Virus record (IMG/VR): IMGVR_UViG_3300047462_000154 | Coordinates: 108,316-172,315 of that record | From: a virus | DNA: 64,000 bases | Strand: one strand, 5' to 3' | Shown: one piece after another, positions 1 to 9,287 of the stretch | Layout of the letters: the number at the start of each line of letters is the position of its first letter | Position numbering within the stretch: the first letter of the stretch is position 1 | Program-made: the position numbers and the translations under genes | Notes under the pieces: generated by a model | What the model saw: only the letters and a program-made list of their open reading frames with translations | Database searches by the model: none | Told to the model about the DNA's origin: nothing

Positions 1-1693
1 ATAAATCATCGCGAATATCTTGACTTCGTTTTTCTAAATTTAACACTCTACGAAATGAATTTTTAATAATTTGTGTATAAAAAGCAAAAGGATTATCAGA
101 TTTTGATTCATCAAATTGTAAAGCAACTTGAGATAATTGTAATAAAGCATTTCCACGCATTTCATCGTTATACGTATTGAAAGTAAGGAATACTGTCCCA
201 TTTCTTCTTACCATTAAAGTGTTATTTTCTGTTTCTGGACACCAAACAATATCAGAATAATCAACCGTTGGTTCATTTGGATGATTATGCTTTCCGCGCC
301 CTTTTATTTTGCCATTATTTTTTCCACCATGAAAATCAATATTTTCAACACGTGAATGATTTGCACGTTTTGAAAAGAAATTAACATTGTAAATATGGCT
401 TTCTAATTTATTTGTTTCTGTAATAATATCTCTCTTTTTATAAGCAACACGATGACCACATAAAGTGCAAAGAAATACAAATGCATCAACATGTGCTTTG
501 TCTTTTTGACAATATCCAATATTTAAACCATTTCCAATTTTTGTTCTCCAACCATCACCATCAATCATGGCATTCATTAACAATTCTCTTTGTTCATTTG
601 TTAATGATAAAATAAAATCATATTTTAAAACTTTGTTTTTTTCTTTTGAGTTTTCAATTACTTCTAATAATTTATTTCTCATATTTTTTGAAAGTCTAAA
701 ACAAACATTTATATTTTTTCTATTTTTTCTATAACTTTCTGTAAATTTTTCATTTAAATTATTCAAACAATTTCTAATTCTATCTGCATATATTCCTTCA
801 TTTTGATAGAGTGATGTGGAAGGATTTTGTCTTGAATTATCAAAACAACCTTTAGTAACCATCCATCCCAATAATTCAACAAATGCATCATCATATGTTT
901 TTTCTTTTGGTCCATCAACCGCAGAACCCACCATAATAACTTTATCTGTTTCTAAAAGATAATCTACTTCTTTTGGTCCATCCTGAGTAATAAATCTATG
1001 ACCAGGAGTTACTAATGCATCCATACCACGAACAGTTAAGTGAAACATTTTTCCTTCATAATGGTTGCGATATATTGATTTTATTTTTGACCATTTTAGT
1101 TTTTTTGTTTCTAACTCATATGATAAAATAATATCATCAGTGGTTATCTCATCATATTTTAACCAACCACGTTGGGTCAATGCTTCAGAAAATTTGTCAA
1201 AGCAATAATTTCTCCAGTTACCACGTTTAGCATATCGTTCTACTAACAACATAATCATCAATGCTAATCTTTTAGAAATCATGCCTTGGTCACCACAAAA
1301 CTCACCATTAGAAATACTACCAATCCAATGTGAACGACCAACTTCTCGATATACACCATTTTCAAAAATATAATGTTGAAATGGTGGAAAAACTGTTCTT
1401 ATTGCATCAGTTGTTCCTAAACCACGTTTTCTTGTTTTCCCATCAGGGTCATTTGGAATATGCGAATCTGTCATTAAACGATATACCAAATCTTCTTTTT
1501 TTAATTTAACTTCAGCTTTAGCATTTATTTTTGTTAATACAGCATCTTTCATTTCTTCTGTTATATTTTTTAAATCTGTTACAATAATATGAAATTTACT
1601 ATATTCGTCTTTTTCAAAAAAACTATATGAAACTTTACTTTTGTGAATTTCAGATAATAATTCTTTGTTAGTTATATACTTAATTTTTTCCAA
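1..1693 (-). CDS. 55: T4 gp55-like late sigma factor precursor with intein (3' end outside window)
   Basis: This is the late-transcription sigma factor, which would direct host RNA polymerase to TATAAATA late promoters. The open frame starts at a TTG with AAAGGAATTG upstream and runs off the window after 564 codons. Residues 1-163 are N-extein, 164-506 an intein, and 507 onward C-extein. The joined extein reads RGNWRNY|TYNDEMRGN, followed by LQFDESKSDNPFAFYTQII, which resembles the gp55 core around its YTQSWKQEM and NPHAYITQ segments. The N-extein (163 residues) is longer than the matching part of T4 gp55, whose whole length is 185 residues as I recall it. The gene diverges from the baseplate operon at 1810. 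Assignment rests on motif recall, not a search. Confidence 0.8.
   Translation of the reverse strand, partial: MEKIKYITNKELLSEIHKSKVSYSFFEKDEYSKFHIIVTDLKNITEEMKDAVLTKINAKAEVKLKKEDLVYRLMTDSHIPNDPDGKTRKRGLGTTDAIRTVFPPFQHYIFENGVYREVGRSHWIGSISNGEFCGDQGMISKRLALMIMLLVERYAKRGNWRNYCFDKFSEALTQRGWLKYDEITTDDIILSYELETKKLKWSKIKSIYRNHYEGKMFHLTVRGMDALVTPGHRFITQDGPKEVDYLLETDKVIMVGSAVDGPKEKTYDDAFVELLGWMVTKGCFDNSRQNPSTSLYQNEGIYADRIRNCLNNLNEKFTESYRKNRKNINVCFRLSKNMRNKLLEVIENSKEKNKVLKYDFILSLTNEQRELLMNAMIDGDGWRTKIGNGLNIGYCQKDKAHVDAFVFLCTLCGHRVAYKKRDIITETNKLESHIYNVNFFSKRANHSRVENIDFHGGKNNGKIKGRGKHNHPNEPTVDYSDIVWCPETENNTLMVRRNGTVFLTFNTYNDEMRGNALLQLSQVALQFDESKSDNPFAFYTQIIKNSFRRVLNLEKRSQDIRDDL
176..1204 (-). other. LAGLIDADG intein in the late sigma factor
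   Basis: This 343-residue intein begins with Cys164 (CFDKFSEAL) and ends FLTFN before Thr507, so the penultimate residue is Phe instead of the usual His. A block-B-like LVTPGHRF (TxxH) follows the N-terminal splicing block. Two dodecapeptide motifs, FVELLGWMVTKG and LLMNAMIDGDG, mark a LAGLIDADG/DOD homing endonuclease. Removing it restores a continuous gp55-like sequence. Activity is inferred, because only the motifs are visible. Confidence 0.85.
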
Positions 1694-1771
1694 ATTAATT
1701 CAATTCCTTTAATTTTGCATACACTATTTCGTTGCAATAACATTATAATTAAAACTATATTTAATTTGCAA

Positions 1772-1779
1772 TATAAATA
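1772..1779 (+). promoter_or_regulatory. T4-type late promoter (TATAAATA)
   Basis: A perfect TATAAATA lies 30 bases before the ATG at 1810, in the divergent intergenic region between the sigma factor and the baseplate operon. It matches the T4 late promoter consensus read by gp55. Confidence 0.7.
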
Positions 1780-1809
1780 TCATTATAATTCAAAGAGTTT
1801 TTAAATAAA

Positions 1810-2829
1810 ATGAGTATATTTGGACCAAGCACATTTCCTGTTACAATAAATGGTGTTACTGGAACTGGTGGTAATGTTAATGGAGCATTGGGTTTTGTTG
1901 GACCTAATGCAGAATATGAAGCATTACAAGCTGCTGGTAATGCACCAAATAGCAGTGGCGTTTCAACATCTTCAACAAATATTAATTCAACATTTCCTTC
2001 AGCACAAAATTTATTATCAAGTGTTAGTGGTGGTTCATTAATTGCGAGCACATCTAAAGCATCAAGAGATATGCGAGTTGTTATTGCTCCTGCTGGTGGT
2101 GCAACCGCTTCTGCAATATCTAATGCAGCAGCAGCAGCCGCAACACCAGCAAATACAAGCATTTTTTCAGCCTCGCAATTATCACAATATCAAGGCAATG
2201 CCACAGCAACTAACACATCATCTGCTTCAAATAATTCTGGTGTGCCAAGTGGTACTGGATATTATAGTGGAATATTAGCACCATTGATTGTTACGAATGG
2301 TGTATTGTTTCCATATTCACCAAATATTTCTTTTAGTCAGGATGTTGATTATAGTTTAGTTGGTGGTGGATTGGTTCATACAAACCAAGATTATAATGCA
2401 TATCAAAGAACACCGAGTGTTAAATTAACAATTGAAGGTAATTTTACAATCCAAAATCAATATGAAGGATTGTATATGTTAGCAGTCATACATTTTTTCA
2501 GAACAGTATCTAAAATGTATTTTGGACAAGCAGCCGCAAATTCAGGAACAGCAGGATTGCCGCCACCTATTTTAATTTTGAATGGATACGGAACATATAT
2601 GTTTAATAATCTGCCATGTATATTAACTGGTCATTCTTGGAATTATTCACCAGAAGTTGATACAATTGATATTGCTGATTCATCTGGTGGAATAACAAAA
2701 TTACCATCATTGTTGGATTTATCAATAAGTTTAACAGTGCAACAAACACCTTATAATATGTCAACTGCATTTGATTTAAATCAATTTAGAAGTGGCGCAT
2801 TAATGAAAACAGGAGGCGGTTGGATTTAA
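1810..2829 (+). CDS. Tail-tube cap/initiator-like baseplate protein (gp48-like)
   Basis: This 339-residue protein has a low-complexity Ser/Thr/Asn/Ala-rich N-terminal half (residues 1-160). The C-terminal half contains VKLTIEGNFTIQNQYEGLYM and HFFRTVSKMYFG, then a GYGTYMFNNLPC segment. This pattern resembles tube-fold baseplate proteins that cap the hub and start tube assembly in T4-like phages. It is the first gene after a perfect late promoter and is followed without a gap by the gp53-like gene. The family call is from context and partial motif similarity; another tube-fold baseplate protein is possible. Confidence 0.5.
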   Translation: MSIFGPSTFPVTINGVTGTGGNVNGALGFVGPNAEYEALQAAGNAPNSSGVSTSSTNINSTFPSAQNLLSSVSGGSLIASTSKASRDMRVVIAPAGGATASAISNAAAAAATPANTSIFSASQLSQYQGNATATNTSSASNNSGVPSGTGYYSGILAPLIVTNGVLFPYSPNISFSQDVDYSLVGGGLVHTNQDYNAYQRTPSVKLTIEGNFTIQNQYEGLYMLAVIHFFRTVSKMYFGQAAANSGTAGLPPPILILNGYGTYMFNNLPCILTGHSWNYSPEVDTIDIADSSGGITKLPSLLDLSISLTVQQTPYNMSTAFDLNQFRSGALMKTGGGWI

Positions 2830-3132
2830 ATGTCAAGAATTTCTTATCCTGCATCATCACCATATTCAAATACTTTACAGACAAGTTCGTATTTACAAAA
2901 TTGGGTTTACAAACCAATTCCACCAGATAGTGGTGATAGTTTTTATACTTTGTTACCAAGACATAATTATAGACCAGATACTTTGAGTTTTGATTTGTAT
3001 GGAACACCTGTTTATTATTGGATTTTTTGTATTCGTAATCCGTTTTTAAGAAAAGACCCTATTTGGAATTTCGTTACAGGTTTAACAATAATTGTGCCCT
3101 CGGCAAGTTATGTTAAAAGAGTGGTTGGATGA
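2830..3132 (+). CDS. 53: gp53-like baseplate wedge protein
   Basis: This 100-residue protein carries YRPDTLSFDLYGTPVYYWI, then RNPFLRKDPIWNF and a GLTIIVPSASYV ending. That is the LysM-like signature of T4-type gp53 wedge subunits, which hold wedge arms to the hub. It is shorter than T4 gp53, having mainly the conserved core. The ATG directly follows the upstream TAA, and its stop overlaps the next start (GGATGAGC), so the three genes are probably translationally coupled. Confidence 0.75.
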   Translation: MSRISYPASSPYSNTLQTSSYLQNWVYKPIPPDSGDSFYTLLPRHNYRPDTLSFDLYGTPVYYWIFCIRNPFLRKDPIWNFVTGLTIIVPSASYVKRVVG

Positions 3133-6083
3133 GCACAGGTGTACCAAAAGGATATGTTGGAAAATTAGTTCCGAATGACAATACAAATAACGGCAATATA
3201 GTATCTACTGGTGGTTCGACTGGACAATCTCAACAACAAGCAGCAAATCAAGCTGTTCAAACAACATTAGCCAATGGCGGAACACAAACACAAGCAACCG
3301 CTGATGCAGTTTTAAATAATCCACCAAGTTCTGCTCCTGGTGGAACAACATCTCCATTACCATCACCAAATACAACGCCACCAGAAGCAGCTTCAAGCGA
3401 TTCTGGCGGGTCACCTACTGGTTCTAATGGTTCTTATCAATTTGTTTCACAAGCGGCTGCTACAGCCATTACAGAAGCTATTTTGAATGGTTCTGGAACA
3501 CCTAACATTTTAAATTTATATCAAAATGTTACTTATCATTTTCGATTTTTTACATTGAATGATATAAATTTATATGAAACTGTTAAAACACCACCAACAT
3601 CTGCTGAATTTTTTAATGCGATTATTCCAGACCCAAATCAACCAATTGGTGTTGCATCATCTAATAATGGAAAAATATCTACAGTTATTGTGGCTGAATC
3701 TGGTGCAACAATTTACAATATTAAAAATGTAGAATTTATATCAATGATTGGTCCAAATATTGATACCAGAAATGTCAACATTGGAACATTTACAATGACA
3801 ATCGTTGAACCATTAGGGGGTAGTTTTTTAACTGCATTGAAAGCTGCATCTGATGCTGTTGCGAATAGTAATTTTAAAAATTGTTTTTATTATCTTGAAT
3901 TGACATTTAAAGCCTATGATACATCTGGTAATCAAGTAACCAATATATTTCCATCATCATTTCCAAATTCAACAACAGCATTCCCTTTAACTTTACAACA
4001 AGGTGATAGATGGATTTGGGAAGTGCAAATTACTGATATTGATATTTCAATTGATGCTGGTGGTGGAACATATGTGTTAACGTTGATTTTGAGTGATAGT
4101 ATGGCATTGGATGATGAAATTCATGCTGTTCCAGAAACAATTAGTGCAACAGGAAATACGTTAGGAGAATATTTTACTTATCTTGGTGCGGCATTAACAG
4201 CCAGTTGGGCAACACGATATGGTAATCAAGATGTATCATATGGCGACACAAAAAATGATATTCCTGCATTTAAATTTTTTCCAATTCAATTAAATGGAAC
4301 ATCTTCATATGATAATATTGCAAATGGTGCAGACCCGGCAACATTTCAAATCATTGACCCAAGTTATCCAAATGTTCAACCACAACAAACAAAAGATACT
4401 GAATTAGAAAATGGTTATATTAGAGGATATATTCAGCCAGGAGTAACAATTGAAAAAATAATTGAATCTGCTATTGGTGCAACAAAACAAGGGCAAACTC
4501 TTGGTATTGGGGGCAAAAATCCATATACAGGAGAATCAAATTCTGGTTCTACACAACCATCAGAAAGTATCATATTTAGAACAATTCCTACCGTTATTAT
4601 TACAGGATATAATATAATCTCAGGTAGATATATTATTACTGTAACGTTTAATATTATTCCATATTATACACAATATCCAATATTGTCTCCTATACAAACC
4701 CAAAACCAAACGTCCCAACAAGCATTAACAAATTTAATCAAAAGAGGATTGTTACAGAAAAAATACGAATACATTTATACTGGATTAAATACTGAAATTT
4801 TGAATTTGAATATACAATTAAATGCTAAATGGAATGCTGTATTACCAACCAACTATGGTTTATTAAGCAACGCTGCTTCTGTTGCCCCTGGTAAAAGTAT
4901 TGGCGCAAATAGTCCAAAAAACGCAACAAATCAACAAACTGCTGCAACAGCAAAATTAAGCCAATCGGCTATTTTGTATTCACAAGCAACACAAATTCAA
5001 ACAGTTCTTTTACCACAATTAAATTCTTTAATGCAAGAAGCTACATCAGCTTTAGGACAAAATTCATTATCTAATTCAAGTGATGCAACTACTTCAAATA
5101 ATTCAAATAATGCTCAAACTGTTAATAATTTGTTACCACAAATAACAAATTATAATCAAACAGCGGCATCATATAATTTAAAAAATCCAACTAATCAAGT
5201 TCAACTTCTCGCTACACCAAAACTAAATTCTTCATTGGAAAGTGTATCCGCCAATATTAGTTCCGTAGCAAATTCTACAGGAAATGTTGGGGTAGCAACA
5301 ACAAATGCGTTTAATAAATCAAATAATACATCAATACCAGAAGTTTCAGTTCCAGCAAATTCGGTTTCATTTGCAGAAAATTTAGTAATATCACAAGGAG
5401 GAACATATGGCACATTCATGTTTCCAGTTACATTTAGCCAAAGTTATCGAGACGTAACCGAACAAACAGGAATAAATTTTGTAAATGATCTTGATAATGA
5501 TAGAACATTATTAGGCGCAGTATTAAATCAAATGTATGATTATTCAGCAAATCCTTTAATGTCAATAGATTTAACTATCAAATTGGACCCTTATTTTTTG
5601 GGCGAAACAAATTTATCCAAATGTGTTTATTTAAGGGGTAAAGGAACACCACCACCAGCAGAATCATATCAACCATCACAATTATTTGGAGAAATGAATT
5701 TTGTATTGGCATTCAATATTCCATATCAAGTATCATCAAATCAAAGCAATATATACCAACCACAATTAGAAAAAGATGAAGCATATACTGGTGTTTATAT
5801 TATTACTCAAATAAAAAATACATTTGAAGACGGACAAATGACCCAAACATTAACAGGTAAAAGACAACCATTAATCAGCCTATTAAACGCACAAGGATTA
5901 TCTACATCTTCAACTCTACCAGATGGTTCGCAAGGCGATACTGGTGCAAGTTCATCACCACAACAACAATCTACGCCATTACCACCACCAGAAGCGCCAC
6001 CACCACCACCAACAGTGGCACCACCAGTTGATAATACTTCTGCAACAATTAATCCAGATATTGGTGATGACCCTGCCGGATAA
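3129..6083 (+). CDS. Large baseplate structural protein, hub-like (gp27-like candidate)
   Basis: This is a 984-residue virion protein between the gp53-like gene and gp5. Residues about 1-110 and 490-730 are Gln/Asn/Ser/Thr-rich linkers and the last 60 residues are Pro-rich. The ordered parts include NIGTFTMTIVEPLGGSFL (about 220) and MSIDLTIKLDPYFLG (about 820), a strand pattern seen in hub and VgrG-like proteins before a terminal extension. Location next to gp5 supports a hub role, since gp27 carries the gp5 spike. It is far larger than T4 gp27 (391 residues). The specific equivalence is not certain. Confidence 0.45.
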   Translation: MSTGVPKGYVGKLVPNDNTNNGNIVSTGGSTGQSQQQAANQAVQTTLANGGTQTQATADAVLNNPPSSAPGGTTSPLPSPNTTPPEAASSDSGGSPTGSNGSYQFVSQAAATAITEAILNGSGTPNILNLYQNVTYHFRFFTLNDINLYETVKTPPTSAEFFNAIIPDPNQPIGVASSNNGKISTVIVAESGATIYNIKNVEFISMIGPNIDTRNVNIGTFTMTIVEPLGGSFLTALKAASDAVANSNFKNCFYYLELTFKAYDTSGNQVTNIFPSSFPNSTTAFPLTLQQGDRWIWEVQITDIDISIDAGGGTYVLTLILSDSMALDDEIHAVPETISATGNTLGEYFTYLGAALTASWATRYGNQDVSYGDTKNDIPAFKFFPIQLNGTSSYDNIANGADPATFQIIDPSYPNVQPQQTKDTELENGYIRGYIQPGVTIEKIIESAIGATKQGQTLGIGGKNPYTGESNSGSTQPSESIIFRTIPTVIITGYNIISGRYIITVTFNIIPYYTQYPILSPIQTQNQTSQQALTNLIKRGLLQKKYEYIYTGLNTEILNLNIQLNAKWNAVLPTNYGLLSNAASVAPGKSIGANSPKNATNQQTAATAKLSQSAILYSQATQIQTVLLPQLNSLMQEATSALGQNSLSNSSDATTSNNSNNAQTVNNLLPQITNYNQTAASYNLKNPTNQVQLLATPKLNSSLESVSANISSVANSTGNVGVATTNAFNKSNNTSIPEVSVPANSVSFAENLVISQGGTYGTFMFPVTFSQSYRDVTEQTGINFVNDLDNDRTLLGAVLNQMYDYSANPLMSIDLTIKLDPYFLGETNLSKCVYLRGKGTPPPAESYQPSQLFGEMNFVLAFNIPYQVSSNQSNIYQPQLEKDEAYTGVYIITQIKNTFEDGQMTQTLTGKRQPLISLLNAQGLSTSSTLPDGSQGDTGASSSPQQQSTPLPPPEAPPPPPTVAPPVDNTSATINPDIGDDPAG

Positions 6084-6146
6084 TATTTATATTGTGTTTT
6101 AATATAAATTTTTGATAAAATAATAAAAATAAAAAGATTAAAAATT

Positions 6147-7151
6147 ATGAAATTAAATAAGGAACGAGAAAAAAATATATCTTATGAAATTTTAATTACT
6201 TTTTTGGATTATAGTCCAGAAACGGGGGAGTTTGTTTGGAAAAAAAGATTACAAGATAAATCTGGTTTCAATAAAAAATATGCTGGAAAAAAAGCTGGTA
6301 GTATTTCAGATTATGGATATTTAACAATACGTTTATTTAAATCAACGTGGTTTGCTCATAGACTTGCTTGGGTTTTTGCGTATAAAAAATTTCCTGAAAA
6401 TACAATTGACCATATCAACAATATCAGATTGGACAATAGAATTTCTAATTTAAGAGATGTTTCAGTGTTAGAAAATAATAACAATGCAAAATTACCATCA
6501 TCTGGACACAAATGGATTTACGAAGATACATATGGTTATGAAATTAGATATAAAACAAAAAATGTTGGATGGTCTAAAACTTTAGAAGAAGCTAAAAATA
6601 TTCTTGAAAATTATTTAAAAAATATTCCAAAACAAGATATAGAAGAACTTGAAAAAGTTAGAAAAATAAAAAATGAAAAAAGACAAGAAAAAATCTCACG
6701 AGAAAATTTATTAGAAAGATATTTTTATGAAAAAGAAACGGGGAAATGGTATTTTAAAAAAAATGGCAAATTGCTCAAAGGCAACATAACAACTGCTGGT
6801 TATAATGTTATTCACATAGATGAAAAACCATATTTTTCTCACATTTTAGCTTGGTATTATATGACTGGAGAATGGTCAAATCCACCAGGATTTGTAATTG
6901 ACCATATAAATTGTAACAGAGCAGATAATAGATTTGAAAATTTAAGAAAAATTTCTCATTCTGAAAATTCTTTTAATACAAAATCTAAAAATGAATTTAC
7001 TGGAGTTTTCTATAAAAACAATAATTGGGCTTTTCAAATTAGTATAAACAAAAAAAGAATTAGAAAACAAGGTTTCAAAACAAAAGAAGAAGCAAGAGAT
7101 ACAAGAAATGCTTTAATTTTAGAAAATGGATGGATTAACAATGGTTGCTAA
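6147..7151 (+). CDS. Free-standing homing endonuclease with two tandem HNH/AP2-like units
   Basis: The 334-residue protein is an internal duplication. Unit 1 has HRLAWVFAYKKFP, then IDHINNIRLDNRISNLR and an AP2-like YEIRYKTKNVGWSKTLEEA. Unit 2 has HILAWYYMTGEW, then IDHINCNRADNRFENLRKIS and WAFQISINKKRIRKQGFKT. HNH enzymes of this kind cut phage DNA and spread by homing. It sits between two virion genes and its 3' end overlaps the start of gp5. Lys-rich composition is strong and no virion motif is present. An AT-rich 60-base leader without a clear promoter precedes it. Confidence 0.85.
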   Translation: MKLNKEREKNISYEILITFLDYSPETGEFVWKKRLQDKSGFNKKYAGKKAGSISDYGYLTIRLFKSTWFAHRLAWVFAYKKFPENTIDHINNIRLDNRISNLRDVSVLENNNNAKLPSSGHKWIYEDTYGYEIRYKTKNVGWSKTLEEAKNILENYLKNIPKQDIEELEKVRKIKNEKRQEKISRENLLERYFYEKETGKWYFKKNGKLLKGNITTAGYNVIHIDEKPYFSHILAWYYMTGEWSNPPGFVIDHINCNRADNRFENLRKISHSENSFNTKSKNEFTGVFYKNNNWAFQISINKKRIRKQGFKTKEEARDTRNALILENGWINNGC

Positions 7152-9276
7152 TAGTAGAGTGCCAAGAGGATATAATACCACTTCTGATTCAATGAAAATT
7201 AGAAATAATTCGATTTATTTGGGTTTCATTAAAGAAAATTCTGATGCACAACGCATGGGGCGCTTAAAAGTTTGGATTCCAGAATTAGGTTCTTCATCTG
7301 CTGATGACCCAAATGGGTGGATTATTGTTTCATATGCAAGCATGTTTGCTGGTGCAACAAATCCAGCAGATGTTAATGGTTCATCACAAACAATGTCTGG
7401 TTCACAACAATCTTATGGTTGGTGGGGAATTCCGCCAGATATTAATAACCAAGTATTGGTTTGTTTTGTTAATGGTGAAATATCAAGAGGATATTGGTTT
7501 GCATGTGTTTATCAACAAAACATGAACCATATGATTCCTGGAATTGCTTGTAATATTCCTACAACACAAACTGCTGGCAATACATATCTTCCACCTGTTG
7601 TTGAATATAATAAAATAAATCAAACAGACCCAGATAATCCGAGAAGACCGCCATTCACGCCATTGGCAAATGGACTGGTTACAGAGGGGCTACAGGCTGA
7701 CCCTGAACGCGGACCATCATCTACGTCAGCAAGAAGGGAAGCCCCTTCAGCGGTCTTTGGATACCTTACACCACGTGGCAATACAATTCATGTTGATGAT
7801 AATCCAGAAAATGAATTTATTAGATTAAGAACAAGAAGTGGGACACAAATTTTAATCGATGAAACCACTGGTATGGTTTATATAAATTCTAAATTAGGTA
7901 ATGCTTGGTTAGAAGTTTCTGATGCTGGTGTAGATGTATATTCAGCAAATTCTGTATCTATTCGTGCACAACAAGATTTTAATGTAAGAGCCGATAGAAA
8001 TATTATTTTTGATGCTGGTGGAAGTATTTTATTAAAAGCTGCACAAGATGTTAATATCCAATCAGCGAATGATATTGTTCTTGGTTCTGGAAATCAATTG
8101 GTATTATCATCTGTGAACAATACAAGTTTAACGGTTGGTTCTGATTTTAATTTAAGTGTAAGTGGGGATTTTGCAACACAAACAGGTGGTAATTTAACAG
8201 AAAGTGTTGGTGCTGATATTGTAAGAAATGCAATTAATATTTTAGATAATTCTGGTAATGCACCAAATGTAAATCCAAATGTTGCGGTTGTGCCTCAACC
8301 AAAGAATTTACCAGATATTCAATCAGGAGCATTATCAACTTTAGAAAGCATTGTTAGTAGAATGCCTACACACGAACCAGCGTCTTCAGTGCATCCAGCA
8401 TTTGGTGTGCCATTAACATCTGGTGAAGCAGATTTTCCACCAAATCAAGGACAAGGTTCGGCTGGTGGTGCAACAGGAACAGTAACTAAAACTGTTGCAA
8501 CCGGAACTGGCAATCAAAATATCAAAACAAATTTGGCAGCGGGATGCCAAAGCGGAGTATCAACTGTACCTGTTCCAACAGAATCTTGGAATGCTATTAA
8601 AGCAGGCAGTGCAGCATCGGGTGCAGATTTTGGAACCATGGCTGCTATTGCACAAGTAGAATCTGGTTTTCAACCTAATGCATATAATCCTTCAAGTGCC
8701 ACTGGAATGTTTCAATTTGAAGGAAGAACATGGACCGAAATGGTAACTAAGTATGGAAGTCAATATAATTTATCAGAAGGTAATATTACAGACCCAGTAG
8801 CAAACGCCACTGCTGGTGGTTTATATGCAAATCAAAATGCACAAACTTTGTCTAATAATGGTGTTGCAAATTCTTCATCTGCTGGGAATCTGTACCTTAG
8901 TCATTTACTCGGTCCTGGCGGCGCAACAACAGTTATTGATGCTGTTGCGACAAATCCAAATGCACCTATTTCAAGTTTACCATCTGGAACATACAATAAT
9001 ATTCAAAACAACCCGTCTTGGCTCAACGGTAACCAATCGGGAGTTAATTTAGGCAGTGACCCAACCGTTGGTGATTATTATAATAACTTAACAGGGCATA
9101 TGAATGCATTAGCATCTGCTTATGATTCCCAAGCTGGATTGCCAGCACCATGCGATAGACAAAACTCAACATCAACAAGTGGAACAACTGGCGCATCTAC
9201 AAATTCAACCACTTCTGCTACTGGTGCATCATCTACTGGTGCAGCAATTGGAGTTTTAGGAAGCGGAGACCAATGA
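7141..9276 (+). CDS. 5: gp5-like tail spike hub protein with C-terminal lytic transglycosylase
   Basis: This forms the central cell-puncturing spike and should cleave peptidoglycan during infection. The N-terminal OB domain (SIYLGFIKENSDAQRMGRLK to WFACVYQQNMNHMIPGI) is followed by the conserved ARREAPSAVFGYLTPRGN link, then beta-helix-like repeats (QDVNIQSANDIVLGSGNQLV) near 270-360. A transglycosylase-type domain (AAIAQVESGFQP, Glu near 506; SSATGMFQF) lies near 490-670. T4 gp5 instead has a lysozyme domain between the OB fold and the helix. GGATGG precedes the ATG at 7141; 7126 (no SD) and 7192 are alternative starts. Confidence 0.85.
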   Translation: MVANSRVPRGYNTTSDSMKIRNNSIYLGFIKENSDAQRMGRLKVWIPELGSSSADDPNGWIIVSYASMFAGATNPADVNGSSQTMSGSQQSYGWWGIPPDINNQVLVCFVNGEISRGYWFACVYQQNMNHMIPGIACNIPTTQTAGNTYLPPVVEYNKINQTDPDNPRRPPFTPLANGLVTEGLQADPERGPSSTSARREAPSAVFGYLTPRGNTIHVDDNPENEFIRLRTRSGTQILIDETTGMVYINSKLGNAWLEVSDAGVDVYSANSVSIRAQQDFNVRADRNIIFDAGGSILLKAAQDVNIQSANDIVLGSGNQLVLSSVNNTSLTVGSDFNLSVSGDFATQTGGNLTESVGADIVRNAINILDNSGNAPNVNPNVAVVPQPKNLPDIQSGALSTLESIVSRMPTHEPASSVHPAFGVPLTSGEADFPPNQGQGSAGGATGTVTKTVATGTGNQNIKTNLAAGCQSGVSTVPVPTESWNAIKAGSAASGADFGTMAAIAQVESGFQPNAYNPSSATGMFQFEGRTWTEMVTKYGSQYNLSEGNITDPVANATAGGLYANQNAQTLSNNGVANSSSAGNLYLSHLLGPGGATTVIDAVATNPNAPISSLPSGTYNNIQNNPSWLNGNQSGVNLGSDPTVGDYYNNLTGHMNALASAYDSQAGLPAPCDRQNSTSTSGTTGASTNSTTSATGASSTGAAIGVLGSGDQ

Positions 9277-9287
9277 ATATGAATTTA

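Noticed and set aside
1761-2162. 133-aa minus-strand frame opposite the tube-cap-like gene
   Set aside because: It is the antisense of a low-complexity, well-supported virion gene with late promoter and coupled neighbours; it has no ribosome site.
6147-7151. Group I intron encoding the HNH protein
   Set aside because: The flanking genes are complete on both sides, so no split gene needs splicing; a free-standing endonuclease fits better.
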